Source: Misgurnus anguillicaudatus (lineage: Eukaryota; Chordata; Actinopteri; Cypriniformes; Cobitidae). Taken from it: a stretch of 64,000 nucleotides of DNA. Below are positions 46,071-57,569 of the stretch, one piece after another (the stretch's first letter is position 1; the number at the start of each line of letters is the position of its first letter). The stretch is from positions 33,995,001-34,059,000 of the forward strand of contig NC_073340.2 in assembly GCF_027580225.2 (NCBI RefSeq), given 5' to 3'. The notes under the pieces are model-generated. The model was given only the letters and a program-made list of their open reading frames with translations. It was not told the origin of the DNA and did no database searches. The position numbers were made by a program, and so were the translations under genes.

Positions 46071-46951
46071 CAGGGGCGTCATGCATAATTTTTTTTAAGG
46101 GGGCACAGTGTGCACAGCTCACAAAAATTTGTGCATACACAGACATCAAATGAAATATATAAAGCTTTCAGTCTTTTCCGTGGCACTTACATTTCTAACA
46201 ATCTGAGCGCCCCTGCATTCATGCAAAAACCTCCAAAATAAAAGTGTTGACTAACTTTTATATCAAATACTATTCGATCGAAATAAAGACATATTGGCAT
46301 CATATTTACATCTGAAACGGCATGTTTTGTGTATTTACGTTTTGTTTAATGACTTGATTAATTGTGTCATTAATGCATTTTGCACAACAACTGCATTATT
46401 CTATGAAATTAATGTAAATCCATTAAGTATATAAACAACAAAAATTACATAAGCTATAGCCACTTGATTGATTTTAATGTTCAATAATGATTTAAAAAAA
46501 TATGTTTAGATAAAATTAGAGGAACGGATTTTTGCAAGCAATTTTACCTCATATGTGAGCATGTGTGATTCCACGCCCCCGTGAACTCTGGCGAACTTTG
46601 TACCAAGAAGATGAATCTAGAAATCTCTACTAATATAACGTTGAGATGGTTACATTTTAAACCATACATTTAAGAGCTTGTGAGTGCTTAGATGCTGACG
46701 ACTGACTGCAGCGCCTATCGCCAGAATAAAGTAATGTAGCATGATCAAAACACTATCAAAATGGCAAAAATCTCTGAAAAGTGGCAAGGATGCAGCACAG
46801 AATTAATAATATTGTGCATATTACACAGATTAAAAGAAAGTAACAGATTAATGGACTCATCTTTTATTTTGAGGTTGCATGCAAAATCCATTTGGCTCAA
46901 AAAACCGAGGGGGCACATGCCCCCTCAGTTTCAATGGGCATGACGCCTCTG
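46071..46951. mobile_element. hAT-like CAGGGGCGTCATGC element
   Basis: Ends CAGGGGCGTCATGC and GCATGACGCCTCTG. Flanks ACTTCCAT (46063-46070) and AGTTCCAT (46952-46959) match at 7 of 8, an hAT duplication. Inside the ends AAGGGGGCACAGTG mirrors GGGGGCACATGCCCCC. 881 bp, no transposase frame. Confidence 0.87.
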
Positions 46952-47540
46952 AGTTCCATATTAGTATTTTTCCTACAATGGAAGTCAATGGTGATTCGGT
47001 TTCCTGCTTAATTACAAATATGATCCTGTGTTTAGCAAAACAACAAATAAATCAAACAGATTTGTAACAACATAACATTATTATTCAACCTGTAAACTTT
47101 GCTTAAAAAAAATGATTCAATGGATGAGAACATTGTCAACATCCAGCCATCACTCAGAAACCATGTGTCCGCTGGGCTTTCAGAAGTTAAATCAGTTTGA
47201 CAAAGACAGTTTTCAACACTTTATACATTTACACAGCCTGAGAAAAGAGAACGGACACTTTCACCTCATGTCAGGTAGTAAAATCTGTCCAAAGAAAGAT
47301 ACGAGTGAAAACACAGACAAAGAAAGAGAGTCAGAATATCAGATGCTAGTTTTTAACAAACAAAAAAGATTTTTATAAAAAAAACAAAACAAACAAAGGT
47401 AAAGGTTTGGAGGCATGTGTCTGGAGGTGTTGAACCGACTGGTTCCAGAGGGACCCAGTTAACCCGAAAGTAGTCTGCGGTCAAAGGTGAACACAGCAAA
47501 AAGTCACCCTTTGGGTCAACTGGCAAATTTACACAGCAAA
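46952..47540. other. Unique sequence, nothing firm
   Basis: The 88-residue frame (47112-47378) shows no known domain. CAAAAAAGATTTTTATAAAA near 47358. No repeat ends. Confidence 0.3.
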
Positions 47541-48130
47541 TGTAAAACAGACCTCACCGATGAGATGCAACCAGAGACGTTACCTGGTCAACATCATCCA
47601 GTCAGAGGCGAGGAGAGAAATATCTCTCTTTCTGCAGCCGGGCACGCAGACGCAAGGTAAACCAAACACAGACTCACCGTTGTGTTTTTTAGTAGTTGTC
47701 AGTCGTGTGGAGACCGACGCAATGGCGAGTTCTTCTTCTATAAATGTCGGCGAGATTCAGGATAGACAGCTACCCTCACGAGAGGCGGCATTTCATCTTT
47801 CCTGGAGTTAAAGTACAATTTGGTTTGGCTGGCGGTGAGGACGTTGGGTGGGGGATGAGTCTTGCTGGGACCGTTTAACACTTCACTGGCCTGGTGAGAA
47901 AGACGAGCGCATGAAAAGAAATCAATTAGAAGTAACAAGCAAGGCCTTAAACCACATCGTGCACACATAACATACAGGCCAGTGAAGAGGAACAGCAGAG
48001 GAAACGCGTGGATACAGCGGCGAGAAACAAATACTGCCGCTGTCCATTCACACTCACCGTTTCTCTCCGCTGAGCATAAACTCTATTTTCAGCCTTTTTT
48101 ACTTCGCCGTGACACTAGTGAATATAGTAA
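47540..48130 (-). other. Exon-like signals on the minus strand
   Basis: Beyond the possible terminal exon, the minus strand carries CACTAG before TGTCACGGCGAAG (acceptor-like, about 48116), GAGAAACGGTGAGTGTG (donor-like, about 48060), ACACAACGGTGAGTCTG (about 47685), CGGCTGCAG before AAAGAGAGATATTTC (about 47636) and GACCAGGTAACG (about 47584). Together they could form small exons of a transcript. Each signal alone is common; read as suggestive only. Confidence 0.22.
47738..47898 (-). CDS. Possible terminal coding exon (hypothetical, unrecognised)
   Basis: On the minus strand, GCTCGTCTTTCTCACCAG ends a pyrimidine-rich stretch just above 47898, a good splice acceptor. From there one frame stays open for about 50 codons to a stop near 47749. 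The product would contain proline-rich KTHPPPNVLTASQTKLYFNS and a charged RKDEMPP segment. I do not recognise it. Weak points: no known domain, no clear poly(A) signal, and an open stretch this short can occur by chance. Possible companion splice sites lie at 47540-48120. Confidence 0.2.
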
Positions 48131-48554
48131 AACCATGCAATTCTCAGCCACATAAAGAAAAGATGTTTGTTATTATATTACTCACATTTCCGTTGCATCA
48201 ATAGATAACACTTTATTTGAAGACTGACATGACACATTCATAATCATGACATGACAGGTGTCATGAACATAAACTTTCATTAAGTCTCATTTGTTGAATT
48301 ATGTCATTTTCAATGCAAAGATGACATTGTTTGAGATGTCTTTGTTATGACAACTTGACTTTAACCAATACATCATAACTTGTCATGACATTACCAAGAC
48401 AACATAACTAACTACTTTTTACAAGATACAAATATAATTTGTCATTAAAATGTCATTGTGTTAATAATCTGTCAAATAGTTTTAGAACAGCGTCATGAAT
48501 ATTCTTTAGTTCATAATGTTTTTTTAAGTTTCCTCCAGGTGTTTGAGAAAAAAA

Positions 48555-48596
48555 TCAATCATCCTATAATAATAATAATAATAATAATAATAATTA
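48555..48596. repeat. (TAA)n microsatellite in copy 3
   Basis: About ten TAA units at the same internal site as the long TAA/ATT tract of copy 1. Confidence 0.93.
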
Positions 48597-48661
48597 AAAT
48601 TGATAAAATTAATTTTTTATGCATTTGGAGACTGAATCACCTAGAATTTAATGAAACCATA

Positions 48662-48847
48662 CACTGAAAGATATTTATTCAATTTACTAAATATTTTTAA
48701 GGTAAGTGGTTGCAATCAATTTATTTAAGCCACATGAAAGTTTACAAAAATATATATATTTTTTGTTTGAATGTAGCTTAAACAAGTTGATTACAACCAC
48801 TTATCTTAAAAAATTGAGTAAATTGAATGAATCGTTTTTTCTCAGTG
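48662..48847. mobile_element. Palindromic CACTGA MITE with TA flanks
   Basis: CACTGAAAGATATTTATTC and GAATCGTTTTTTCTCAGTG form the ends. GGTAAGTGGTTGCAATCAAT pairs with GTTGATTACAACCACTTATC. TA lies directly on both sides (48660-48661 and 48848-48849), consistent with Tc1/mariner-type insertion. Same host site as the copy at 20530. Confidence 0.9.
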
Positions 48848-48851
48848 TACA

Positions 48852-49048
48852 ATAATGGGGTTCTCAAACTGGGGTCCGGGGCCCCCAGGGGGGCCGCGAG
48901 CTGGTGCCAGGGGGCCCCAATTTTATGACATTTTATAAAATACATTAACTTTTCATGAATTCTGTGTAATTAAACCTAAAAAAAATAAGGCAACAGCACT
49001 ACTTTGTATAACTAAATATGTTTTGTTTAATTGTGCACATACATACAG
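48852..49048. mobile_element. GGGGTCCGGGGCCCCC repeat fragment
   Basis: TGGGGTTCTCAAACTGGGGTC and GGGGGCCGCGAGCTGGTGCC resemble the end of a common fish hAT-like element. Right end not recognised because another element follows at 49053. Confidence 0.5.
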
Positions 49049-49052
49049 TTAA

Positions 49053-49393
49053 AGGTGCAGTGTGTAAATTCTAGTGGCAACTAGTGGTGAGGTTGCGAAT
49101 TGCAACCAACGTCTTAGTCCATGTCTCACTCCTCGCTTTTGAAACAAATTGACAAGCTTAATGAAGTTCAAACATGTCATCGTCAGAGACAACTTAGTAA
49201 AAAAAGTTTGTCCATTAAGGGCTTCTGTAGAAACATGGCGGCACAAAATGGTGACTTCCACGTAAGGGAACCCTTGTGTATGTGTATAAAAACACCTCAT
49301 TCTAAGGTAATAAAAACATAATGGTTCATTATGAAATGTCTTTATACACCCCTGATATTATAGTTATGTATAGTATATTGCATTTCTGTCAAG
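49053..49393 (-). mobile_element. AGGTGCAGTGTG element, TTAA at one end, truncated
   Basis: AGGTGCAGTGTGTAAATTCT follows TTAA (49049-49052). GTGGTGAGGTTGCGAATTGC, GCGGCACAAAATGGTGACTT and AAACACCTCATTCTAAGGTAA match the copy at 50380 in reverse orientation. It stops at GCATTTCTGTCAAG, about 35 bp short of the expected far end. Confidence 0.82.
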
Positions 49394-49829
49394 AAACTTG
49401 TTCAACTTGTTCGACTGTAGTTGAGGTCGAGAAAAATATTCATGATGCTGTTATAAAAACTATTGGATAGAATATTTAATGCTTAATGACATTTAAATGA
49501 CAGTTTAATGTAATGTTAACTCAAAAAGCTTGGTAGTTTCTTAAGTTTGGATAAATATTCTGCTATGTCATGTTTATGACAGATTTATGACAAGTTATGA
49601 TGTATACTGTTATGTCCTGCTCAACAATTTATATGTTAGATAATTTAATGAACAGTAAGATAGATCAATAAAAAACACACTAAATACACTGTAATGGTAA
49701 TACAGGCTTTCCTTACTGTGCCTTTTATCCTACATTGTGCGTTTTTGGAAAAACATGATAAAACCTAAAGATCAGATCAAAATATGTCTAAATTTAGAGA
49801 ATTATAGATGTCCTTTTTTTTCAAATCTG

Positions 49830-50330
49830 TCCCGCCACGGGAAAGATGTAGCACAGGACACTGCACTGACTCTGATATAAGCTTTACATACAGTGCGTTT
49901 AACCGCAGGACATTATAGCTCTGTCTTAAATTCTCCCACAGTAATCTGTGTTGTTTGACACGGGTCACTTCCCAGTTCACACGTATGTCCTGCATAATCA
50001 TCTATTAATTAAGGTGGACTCAAGGCCAGCTCTCACAGGGGCCGTCGCAGGGACCCCTATCTCTCTCCCAGGGTCTGACAGGTCCCCAGACACTTGTTGA
50101 GGACGAGCAAAGGTCTTGAACCAGCTGTCTCGTCGGACACATCACCCCCGCTGCGCATAAAGGACACAGTGTCCTCAGGAACAAGAGACACAGATAATAC
50201 ACCTCTAATACAGAGAGACTGACATTCACACTGCAAGGTGATAGAAAGCACATTGTGGCAATGTGGAGGCGGAGCTTGCATTGTGATGTCACAGCCAGAA
50301 ATAAATGTTTCTCAGGAAATGTATAATTTA
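49830..50330. promoter_or_regulatory. Candidate conserved non-coding block
   Basis: Repeat-free and complex, with TAATCATCTATTAATTAAGG near 49996 and GGACACATCACCCCCGCTGCG near 50134. A 117-residue minus frame (50020-50373) and an overlapping 74-residue one (50057-50281) lack domains. The longer frame is cysteine/leucine-rich but not recognisable, so I do not call a gene, though an unrecognised exon is possible. Confidence 0.3.
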
Positions 50331-50379
50331 TATTTATTTGTATGCATTTGGCAGACGCTTTTAACCAAAGCAACTTTAA

Positions 50380-50745
50380 AGGTGCAGTGTGTAATTTTTA
50401 GAAGGATCTTTTGACAGAAATGCAAAAACTATATTATCAGTGGTGTATAAAGAGCTTTCATAATGAACCGTTATGTGTTTATTACCTTAGAATGAGACGT
50501 TTTTATCTACATACACCGAGGGTCCCCTTACATGGAAGTCGCCATTTTGTGCCGCCATTTTTCTACAAAAGCCCTTAACGGACAAATTTTTTTACTAAGT
50601 TGTCTCCGACAATTACATGTTTATCCGGTGCCGGCTACCATAGCTTTTTTGTGTTTCGAAAGCGAGGGGTGAGCAGTGGACTAAGCCGTTGGTTGCAATT
50701 CGCAACCTCACCACTAGATGCCGCTAAAATTTACACTCTGCACCT
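50380..50745. mobile_element. Complete TTAA-flanked AGGTGCAG element (piggyBac-like MITE)
   Basis: Ends AGGTGCAGTGTGTAATTTTT and AAATTTACACTCTGCACCT. TTAA on both sides (50376-50379 and 50746-50749) is the piggyBac signature. The interior has GCCATTTTGTGCCGCCATTT and GCAATTCGCAACCTCACCAC. 366 bp, non-coding, inverted relative to 49053-49393. Confidence 0.9.
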
Positions 50746-50749
50746 TTAA

Positions 50750-51600
50750 GGTATACATTTATACATTTTATCTTATTTATATCATTTTATTTTATGGGAT
50801 TTAGCGTCATTACTACATTTTTTTTACATTTCTATGACTTGATCTTTTCTAAAACTATTATTTTAATAATAATGTTTCGTATAGTCTTTTTGTGCCCAAT
50901 TCATTACTGTAGTCCATTTTAACTATATTAAATAAAAATCACTGACTATTAAACGCTACATATTTGTACAACAATTTGGTCATGCATTGTGCATTTTTTT
51001 TTTAACTTTAAGTTAACAAATATTAAAGTGCCAATTTTTTTTTTATAAAAATACAATTAAAATTTACCTGATTCACTTTAATTTCTAAATACACATTAAT
51101 TGCATTGTGAGGAATTGATCAAAAATGTCTTTAAAACCATTTTATCAAAAATAAGATCCTACCCAAAAGACTTTACTTTCTGGCTAAAATAATCAAGGTC
51201 GCACAGGCAATTAAATTGCACTGTCTGAGCAAACTCATGTTCAGGTCGGACTCCTTTCTGGTACAGACCGCCCACTTTTCACCATCCAATCAGCTTCTGA
51301 AGAACTCAATCAAGCCCCACCCCTACATTAACCTCACTGAATATCCTAAGCTCACTGTGAAATACACCACATTACAGAAGCAAAGTGAGGTGAATGTGTT
51401 ACCAAGAATTACAATTCTTGATGAATTCAGTGTTATATATATTTTTGCTGTGCTCCAATGCAATTACAGACCACGGTGGCTCACGACCTCGGCAGCAACA
51501 TGAAAAGCCCTTTTGCTCTGAATTCAAGAATAAAAAACAGGACAAAAGAGAAAAAAATGAAGGGGGTAGAGAGACAGAAGGAAGCACGAGTCTAGTTCAT
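50750..51600. other. AT-rich unique DNA
   Basis: The 95-residue frame at 51216-51503 has no domain; CCATCCAATCAGCTTCTG near 51281 may be repeat-derived. Nothing firm. Confidence 0.3.
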
Positions 51601-51850
51601 TTGATGCAGTGATACGGTCTCAAGTGCATCTGTGCCCTAAGGGCTGAGACCGGGGCGAGCGAAGCTGAACCCCAGAGGCTGATCTTGAATCTCCCTTCTG
51701 CACCGTCCACAACAGCTGCTGTACCATTAGCCTCTTCTCCTCTGGAGCTCATTACAACTGATCAATACAGGCCACTGCTGCCCATCCTCTAGCCAGCAGA
51801 AATTCTCTCTTTCTTCCAAAACATGGCACCTTCACTATCCATCTTTATTT
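51600..51850. other. Unique block, weak regulatory candidate
   Basis: GGGCTGAGACCGGGGCGAGC near 51640 then GCTCATTACAACTGATCAAT near 51748. Complex and repeat-free; no exon evidence. Followed by CT-rich DNA to about 51970. Confidence 0.28.
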
Positions 51851-52094
51851 GTCTTTCTCTGCTCGCTCGCTCGCTCTCTTTCTCTCTGTCAGACAGATTC
51901 TTCTCCAGTTCTTGCTCAATTCTTTAAACAAGCATTTTCTTTGTTCACACTTATTTCTCTTCTTTCTTTCTCAATTTATATATTTACCCACACTCACATT
52001 TCACAGATAGATGACAGACAGACTGAGAAAGATTTATTTTAATAACATCTCATTGTTTGTAGTTATTTAGACAGTAACTGTACCCAGACTCACA

Positions 52095-52450
52095 CACTGC
52101 ACAAAATTACTTTCTTACTTAGTATTTTTGTCTTGTTTTCAGTACAAATATCTAATAATTCTTACATTAAGATGTATTTTCTTGATGAGCAAAAATAAGT
52201 CTAGTTTTTAGACCAAAAATATAGATACTTTATAAAACAGGCAATTTGTGCTTAAAACGAGCAAATAAAAAAGTTTTTTCTGGAACTAAGTATTGAAGAA
52301 AGTTAAATTTAATGTTTGTTTGTTTGTTTGTTTGTTTTTTGTCTTAAAACTAGATTTATTTTCTTAGGTCATGTTGCTTATATACTGTAAAAAATAATCT
52401 TAACAAGAAAACAAGACACAAATATTTGTATTTTGTCATTTTTTGCAGTG
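52095..52450. mobile_element. CACTGCAAAAA foldback element, copy 5
   Basis: Starts CACTGCACAAAATTAC, carries TTTTGTCTTGTTTTCAGTAC and TAAGTCTAGTTTTTAGACC, ends TTTTTGCAGTG. It contains a TTTG run (52317-52337). The array of AGAC repeats begins just after it. Confidence 0.82.
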
Positions 52451-52984
52451 CAGTGACAGACAGACAGACACAGAAATAGACTGACAGACTGAGTGAGATT
52501 TATTTTAATAACACATCATTGTTTGTAGTTATTTTGACAAATACCCAGATACAGACAGACACACAGATACAGACAGATAGATACAAAGACAGACAGACCG
52601 AATGAGACAGATTTATTTTAATAACACATCATTGTTTGTAGTTATTTAGACAGATACCCAGAGACAGACAGACACATAGAGACAGAAAGACAGATACAAA
52701 AAGATAGATAGACCGACTGAGACAGATTTATTTTAATAACACATCATTGTTTGTACTGTAGTTATTTTGACAGATACCCAGATACAGACAGATAGATACA
52801 CAGAGACAGATAGACAGATACAAAGACAGACAGACAGACTGAGACAGATTTATTTTAATAACACATCATTGTTTGTAGTTATTTAGACAAATACCCAGAG
52901 ACAGACAGACACATAGAGACAGACAGACACATAGAGACAGACAGACAGACAGACAGACAGATACCCAGAGAAAGACAGACACAT

Positions 52985-53017
<33 letters not shown>

Positions 53018-54600
53018 TACTCAGAGACAGACAGACACATAGAGACAGACAGACAGACAGACAGACAGATACCCAGAGAAAGACAGACACATGGAGACAG
53101 ACAGACAGATACAAAAAGATAGACAGACAGACTGAGACAGATTTATTTTAATAACACATCATTGTTTGTAGTTATTTAGACAGATACCCAGAGACAGACA
53201 GACACATAGAGACAGACAGACAGATACCCAGAGACAGACAGACACATAGAGACAGACAGACAGACAGACAGATACCCAGAGACAGACAGACACATAGAGA
53301 CAGACAGACAGATACACAAAGATAGACAGACAGACTGAGACAGATTTATTTTAATAACACATCATTGTTTGTAGTTATTTAGACAGATACCCAGAGACAG
53401 ACAGACACATAGAGACAGACAGACAGATACCCAGAGACAGACAGACACATAGAGACAGACAGACAGACAGACAGATACCCAGAGACAGACAGACACATAG
53501 AGACAGACAGACAGATACACAAAGATAGACAGACAGACTGAGACAGATTTATTTTAATAACACATCATTGTTTGTAGTTATTTAGATAGATACCCAGAGA
53601 CAGACAGACACATAGAGACAGACAGACAGATACCCAGAGACAGACAGACACATAGAGACAGACAGACAGATACAAAAAGATAGACAGACAGACTGAGACA
53701 GGTTTATTTTAATAACACCTTGTTTGTTATTTAGACAGATACCCAGAGAAAGACAGACACATAGGGACACACAGACAGATTGGTATTAATAACACCTCAT
53801 TGTTTGTAGCTATTTTAACAGATATCCAGAGACAGAGAGACACATAGAGACAGACAGACAGACAGATACACAGAGACAGACAGACAGATACACAGAGATA
53901 GACAGACAGATACACAGAGATAGACAGACAGACTGAGACAGATTCATTTTAATAACACCTAATATTTTAAAGTTATTTAGACAGATACCCAGAGACAGAC
54001 AGACACATAGAGACAGACAGACAGACAGATACCCAGAGACAGACAGACACATAGAGACAGACAGACAGATACCCAGAGACAGACAGACACATAGAGACAG
54101 ACACACATATACACAGAGACAGACAGACAGATACACAGATACAGACAGATACTCAGAGATAGACAGACAGACTGAGACAGATTTATTTTAATAACACCTA
54201 ATATTTTGTAGTTATTTAGACAGATACCCAGAGACAGATATATACATAGAGACAGACAGACAGACATAGACATACAGACAAACAGACACACAGAGATAGA
54301 CAGACAGACACAGAGACAGATTTATTTTAATAACGAATCATTGTTTGTAATATACACAAATACCCAGAGACAGATGAACACACAGAGACAGACAGACAGA
54401 TACACAAAGATAGACAGACAGACTGAGACAGATTTATTTTAATAACACATAATAATTTGTAGTTATACAGATACCCAGAGACAGATATATATATACATAG
54501 AGACAGACTGATACAGAGACATACAGACACACAGAGATAAACAGACAGACATAGAGAAGATATAGATCGTTATAGATATATTAGACAGATACCCAGAGAT
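52451..54600. repeat. Higher-order AGACAGAC satellite-like array
   Basis: About 2.1 kb. A spacer module (GATTTATTTTAATAACAC then TCATTGTTTGTAGTTATTTA) recurs near 52498, 52611, 52726, 52848, 53140, 53342, 53547, 53700, 53941, 54180, 54317 and 54430. Between spacers lie variable numbers of CAGACAGACACATAGAGACA and GATACCCAGAGACAGACAGA subunits. One spacer also sits at about 52030, before the CACTG element. Serine/valine/cysteine-rich minus frames are artefacts. Confidence 0.95.
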
Positions 54601-55515
54601 AAAAATGTCTTATGTGTACAGCGAAAAACCTCAAACAATGCATGTAGAGCAGAATTAGGACTGTACTCACCATTAATTAAAATACAAAAAAGACCCATTA
54701 CATTTCACACCAGCGATACACAAACTCTCCACTATAAAGCCTAAAGCTACCAAGAGTTGAGCCCAGTGAAAAGCCATTAAAATTTTAAGCAATTAAAATT
54801 AATCAAATTATAAAAACACAAAAGACTTAAAATATTGGAGTAAACTAAGTAGCCTAAACTAGAATGATATCTGACTCTAAACAGAGAATACACTCCAAAA
54901 AATGAAATATTGGGATTAATTAAAAATATTATGTCAACATAATTCATTTTACAAAAGAAGTTTAAGTAAACTTAACAAATCTTAGTAGAGTCAACAAACA
55001 ACAATTGAGTTAATTGAACACGAAATGTTTGACAAAAAAAATCCATAACACAGAATTAATCAATCGGAGTGCAGCTGCTCAATATAAATTCAATATTAAT
55101 TATAGTTTATCAAACACATCACAATTATATTTGAAATGCAATGTTACATTCCAAACCGTTTGTTTGTTTGTTTGTTTTGTTCTAAAATATATCAGAACAA
55201 GTTAATTTACTTATTCCTGGTCATTTATTACTCACATACATATCTAATGGTGCTACACTTCTCCAATAGGGTACAACAATTCTGCCAGAACAACAATTAC
55301 CCATAATATACTGCAAAATACTCAGCCAATGAGATGCAAGTCTGTATTGGTTTTATTAATCTGTTACTTTTATGCAACAATGCTATGTGGGCTGAACAAA
55401 TAATTTTTAAGTAAAGCTGACAAGACACACTGTTTAATAGATTAAGTTCAAATTGTAAAATAGATTTTTTTTAAGTAAACACAACATGAAAGAATTAAGT
55501 AAAATTAGCAAAATA
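54600..55515. other. AT-rich DNA, no firm feature
   Basis: Possibly old repeat material (CACTCCAAAAAATGAAATAT near 54892). GTTTGTTTGTTTGTTT at 55159. No exon recognised. Confidence 0.3.
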
Positions 55516-55519
55516 CCTG

Positions 55520-55745
55520 ATGACAGTAAAAGATCCTAAACTAAAAAAGTCCTGAGCATGTACAGACTCAGTGATCATAACCTTACTATAGAGACCAAAC
55601 CTGGTTACCAAAAAAGACTGACTGTGTCCACACTGCACACTAAACGAAGTAGAAACAGAAATGCACTTTTTAACATCATGCACAAACTGGAGAAACCACG
55701 ACAACGACTTTAACCAGATTCATCAAAAGGACCGACTTCAATAAG
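55520..55745 (+). pseudogene. LINE reverse-transcriptase C-terminal relic (frameshifted)
   Basis: Plus strand, 55548-55615 translates to VLSMYRLSDHNLTIET, and after a frame change 55625-55700 reads CPHC, NEVETEMHF and LTSC. The order Cys-x2-Cys ... Glu-x-Glu ... His-Phe ... Cys (codons at 55625, 55634, 55664, 55679) is the zinc-binding motif found after the reverse-transcriptase domain in fish non-LTR elements (from memory). It is broken by frameshift, has no reverse-transcriptase core here, and is a dead fragment. The minus-strand frame over it is a shadow. Confidence 0.6.
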
Positions 55746-55749
55746 CTCA

Positions 55750-56250
55750 AACCTGGCTGCAAGGTCATGAGAAAAGGACAACAAGTGGGACAGAACCACG
55801 ACCGGGAAATAACCAAAATACCACCGACTCATAAATAAATTCGATACCTTTTTTATGTGTATTTGTTTGTATTTGTTATGACAAGACAGACCCACAGAGA
55901 CAGACAGACAATTCAACTCTTTTCTTTGCAGCAAGTGTAAAATTCACAATTGGTAAAATGAGATGAATGGAAGCTCATTGACTTTGAATACATTCACATA
56001 TTCTCTCTCTCTCTTTCTCTCTTTCCTCGTGCATTAGAGGATCTCTAGAGAGAGAGCGAGAGAGGAGGAGGGAGATGAAATTATAAAGATATGCATGATG
56101 TGGACAGAATCTTAAATGTCCATTTGTCACTCTGGATAATATAATCAAACTGAGTGATATTTCCTCCTCTTAAAAGCATAATGAGATGGATTTAATACTT
56201 AGATATTAAGTATACTGGCCTGTAAATAATGGAACAGCAGTGAATAAAAG
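55750..56250. other. Unique sequence with CT-rich run
   Basis: CTCTCTCTCTCTTTCTCTC near 56000 and GAGAGAGAGCGAGAGAGG near 56047 form a small inverted pair. Nothing else recognised. Confidence 0.35.
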
Positions 56251-57150
56251 CCCTTGTCATTTTTAATAACATGTAAGCAATTCGATCACAAACGCTGATA
56301 GATGGTGTCGTCGCAATGCACGCATATGCAGAAGAATATATGGTGATGTAGATCTCTGTTGTTGTGTGATCCCTATGGACCGCGAGTGGCAAATCACAGC
56401 TGTGTTACTGGAATATATAAAACCCAGATAGAGGGGCGGACAGACAGATTTGTTTATCCCAGTCATCCCATTGTAAAATCCAGTTGTTCAGGTCAAAGCA
56501 TGCAAATTGACTATCAATAATGGATACATTTCGAGAGCCCATCACGCTGACCCACAAGGCAGAAGAGTCAAATTGTTACAATCCCGCGAGTTAAAATGTG
56601 AGAGGGAAGCGTTACTGACACCAATGACGAAAGCATCAAGTTATAGTAGGGCATCCTTTTAATCTCAGCGAAACAAAACGCAGAGCAAAGCGTTTCTCCA
56701 TTTATTTGCTTTCAAATTGGCGCTTTGAGGGAATCACGAAAACAAAAATGAAAGAAAAAGAAAGAGGGAGGATTGAAAAAATGACCTGCTGGCGTGCGAG
56801 TTTGTTGCTGTAAGGTAAGTCCTGCTTATATTGAAGCAAAGTTCTGAAAATAAGCAAAGAACAGATTTATTGATTTTTGGTAGAGTCTGGGTGTTGAAGA
56901 GGGGAAGAATAAAGAACTGCTCTTTGCCCGATATGTCCAAATGACGTCCCGCGGGAGACGCTTAATGGTGGGGGCGGGGAAGGGGGGCAGGTGCCTTGCC
57001 TGTCTCTCGGATAGAACTGCCCCGAGGCTAGAGCTAATGGTATTGGCTGAGCCTGCTATAAGAAGCTCACTTCTAATGGCCAACTTTGTGTGTGCCAGAA
57101 GACAGACAGATATCGATTGGTCCAAATGCCCTTGAGTTGGCAACATCTGA
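56250..57150. promoter_or_regulatory. Candidate conserved non-coding block
   Basis: Repeat-free. 56510-56740 (CAATAATGGATACATTTCGA; AGCGTTTCTCCATTTATTTG) and 56930-57135 (CGTCCCGCGGGAGACGCTTA; GAGCTAATGGTATTGGCTGA) look most constrained. Minus frames of 67-116 residues (56734-57176) carry no domain. An enhancer is inferred. Confidence 0.35.
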
Positions 57151-57565
57151 AATGAAAATCCACCACGCAAGCACAAAGTTTCTGCAAGTTATGTTTCAGG
57201 AATGCAATGTGAAAAGAGGGGTTTGTGGAAATGGGGTGGAGGGGGTAAAAAAAGACAAGGATATATATAATATATGCTGCACCCCTCGTTTTTCTTTCTG
57301 CCCCTGTTATTTCTTTTTTTTTTAAATGTCTGTCTTTTTTGTTTCAGGAAAAAGGAACATTAGCATCCGAGTGGAAAGGGAATATTTCCACATCTTAAGC
57401 GGATGTCGTATTTCACTCTAACAGCCTCTAAACGTGGATAAAAATCATATTACTGTGCCACTTTTATAAAAAGAAAATATAAAAAGGTAAAACGTATGTT
57501 AAAAAAATATATGAAGTGCATTTAGATTATTGAGTTCCCTTACATGCCAAATAACTCCATGAACC
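57150..57565. other. Unique sequence
   Basis: No recognised feature. Confidence 0.3.
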
Positions 57566-57569
57566 AATA

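Larger units (their letters stand above)
48207..49605 (-). mobile_element. Large GGTAACAC element, copy 3, inverted and rearranged
   Basis: GATAACACTTTATTTGAAGA starts the copy in opposite orientation. GACATGACACATTCATAATC, TAAAATTGATAAAATTAAT and GCATTTGGAGACTGAATCAC match copies 1 and 2 read backwards. It hosts the palindromic MITE 48662-48847, a GGGGTCCGGGGCCCCC sequence (about 48860) and a TTAA-flanked element (49053-49393). It then resumes with GTAGTTGAGGTCGAGAAAAA and stops near 49605 without the terminal repeat. Confidence 0.8.

Noticed and set aside
50020..50373. 117-residue minus-strand protein
   Set aside because: No recognised domain, and a second frame is also open over the same DNA.
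52866..54530. Set of serine/valine/cysteine-rich frames on the minus strand
   Set aside because: They come from the AGACAGAC array.
52451..54600. CRISPR-like array (spacers between repeats)
   Set aside because: The window is a vertebrate genome, the alternating units are AGAC simple repeats, and the spacer modules are near-identical rather than unique.
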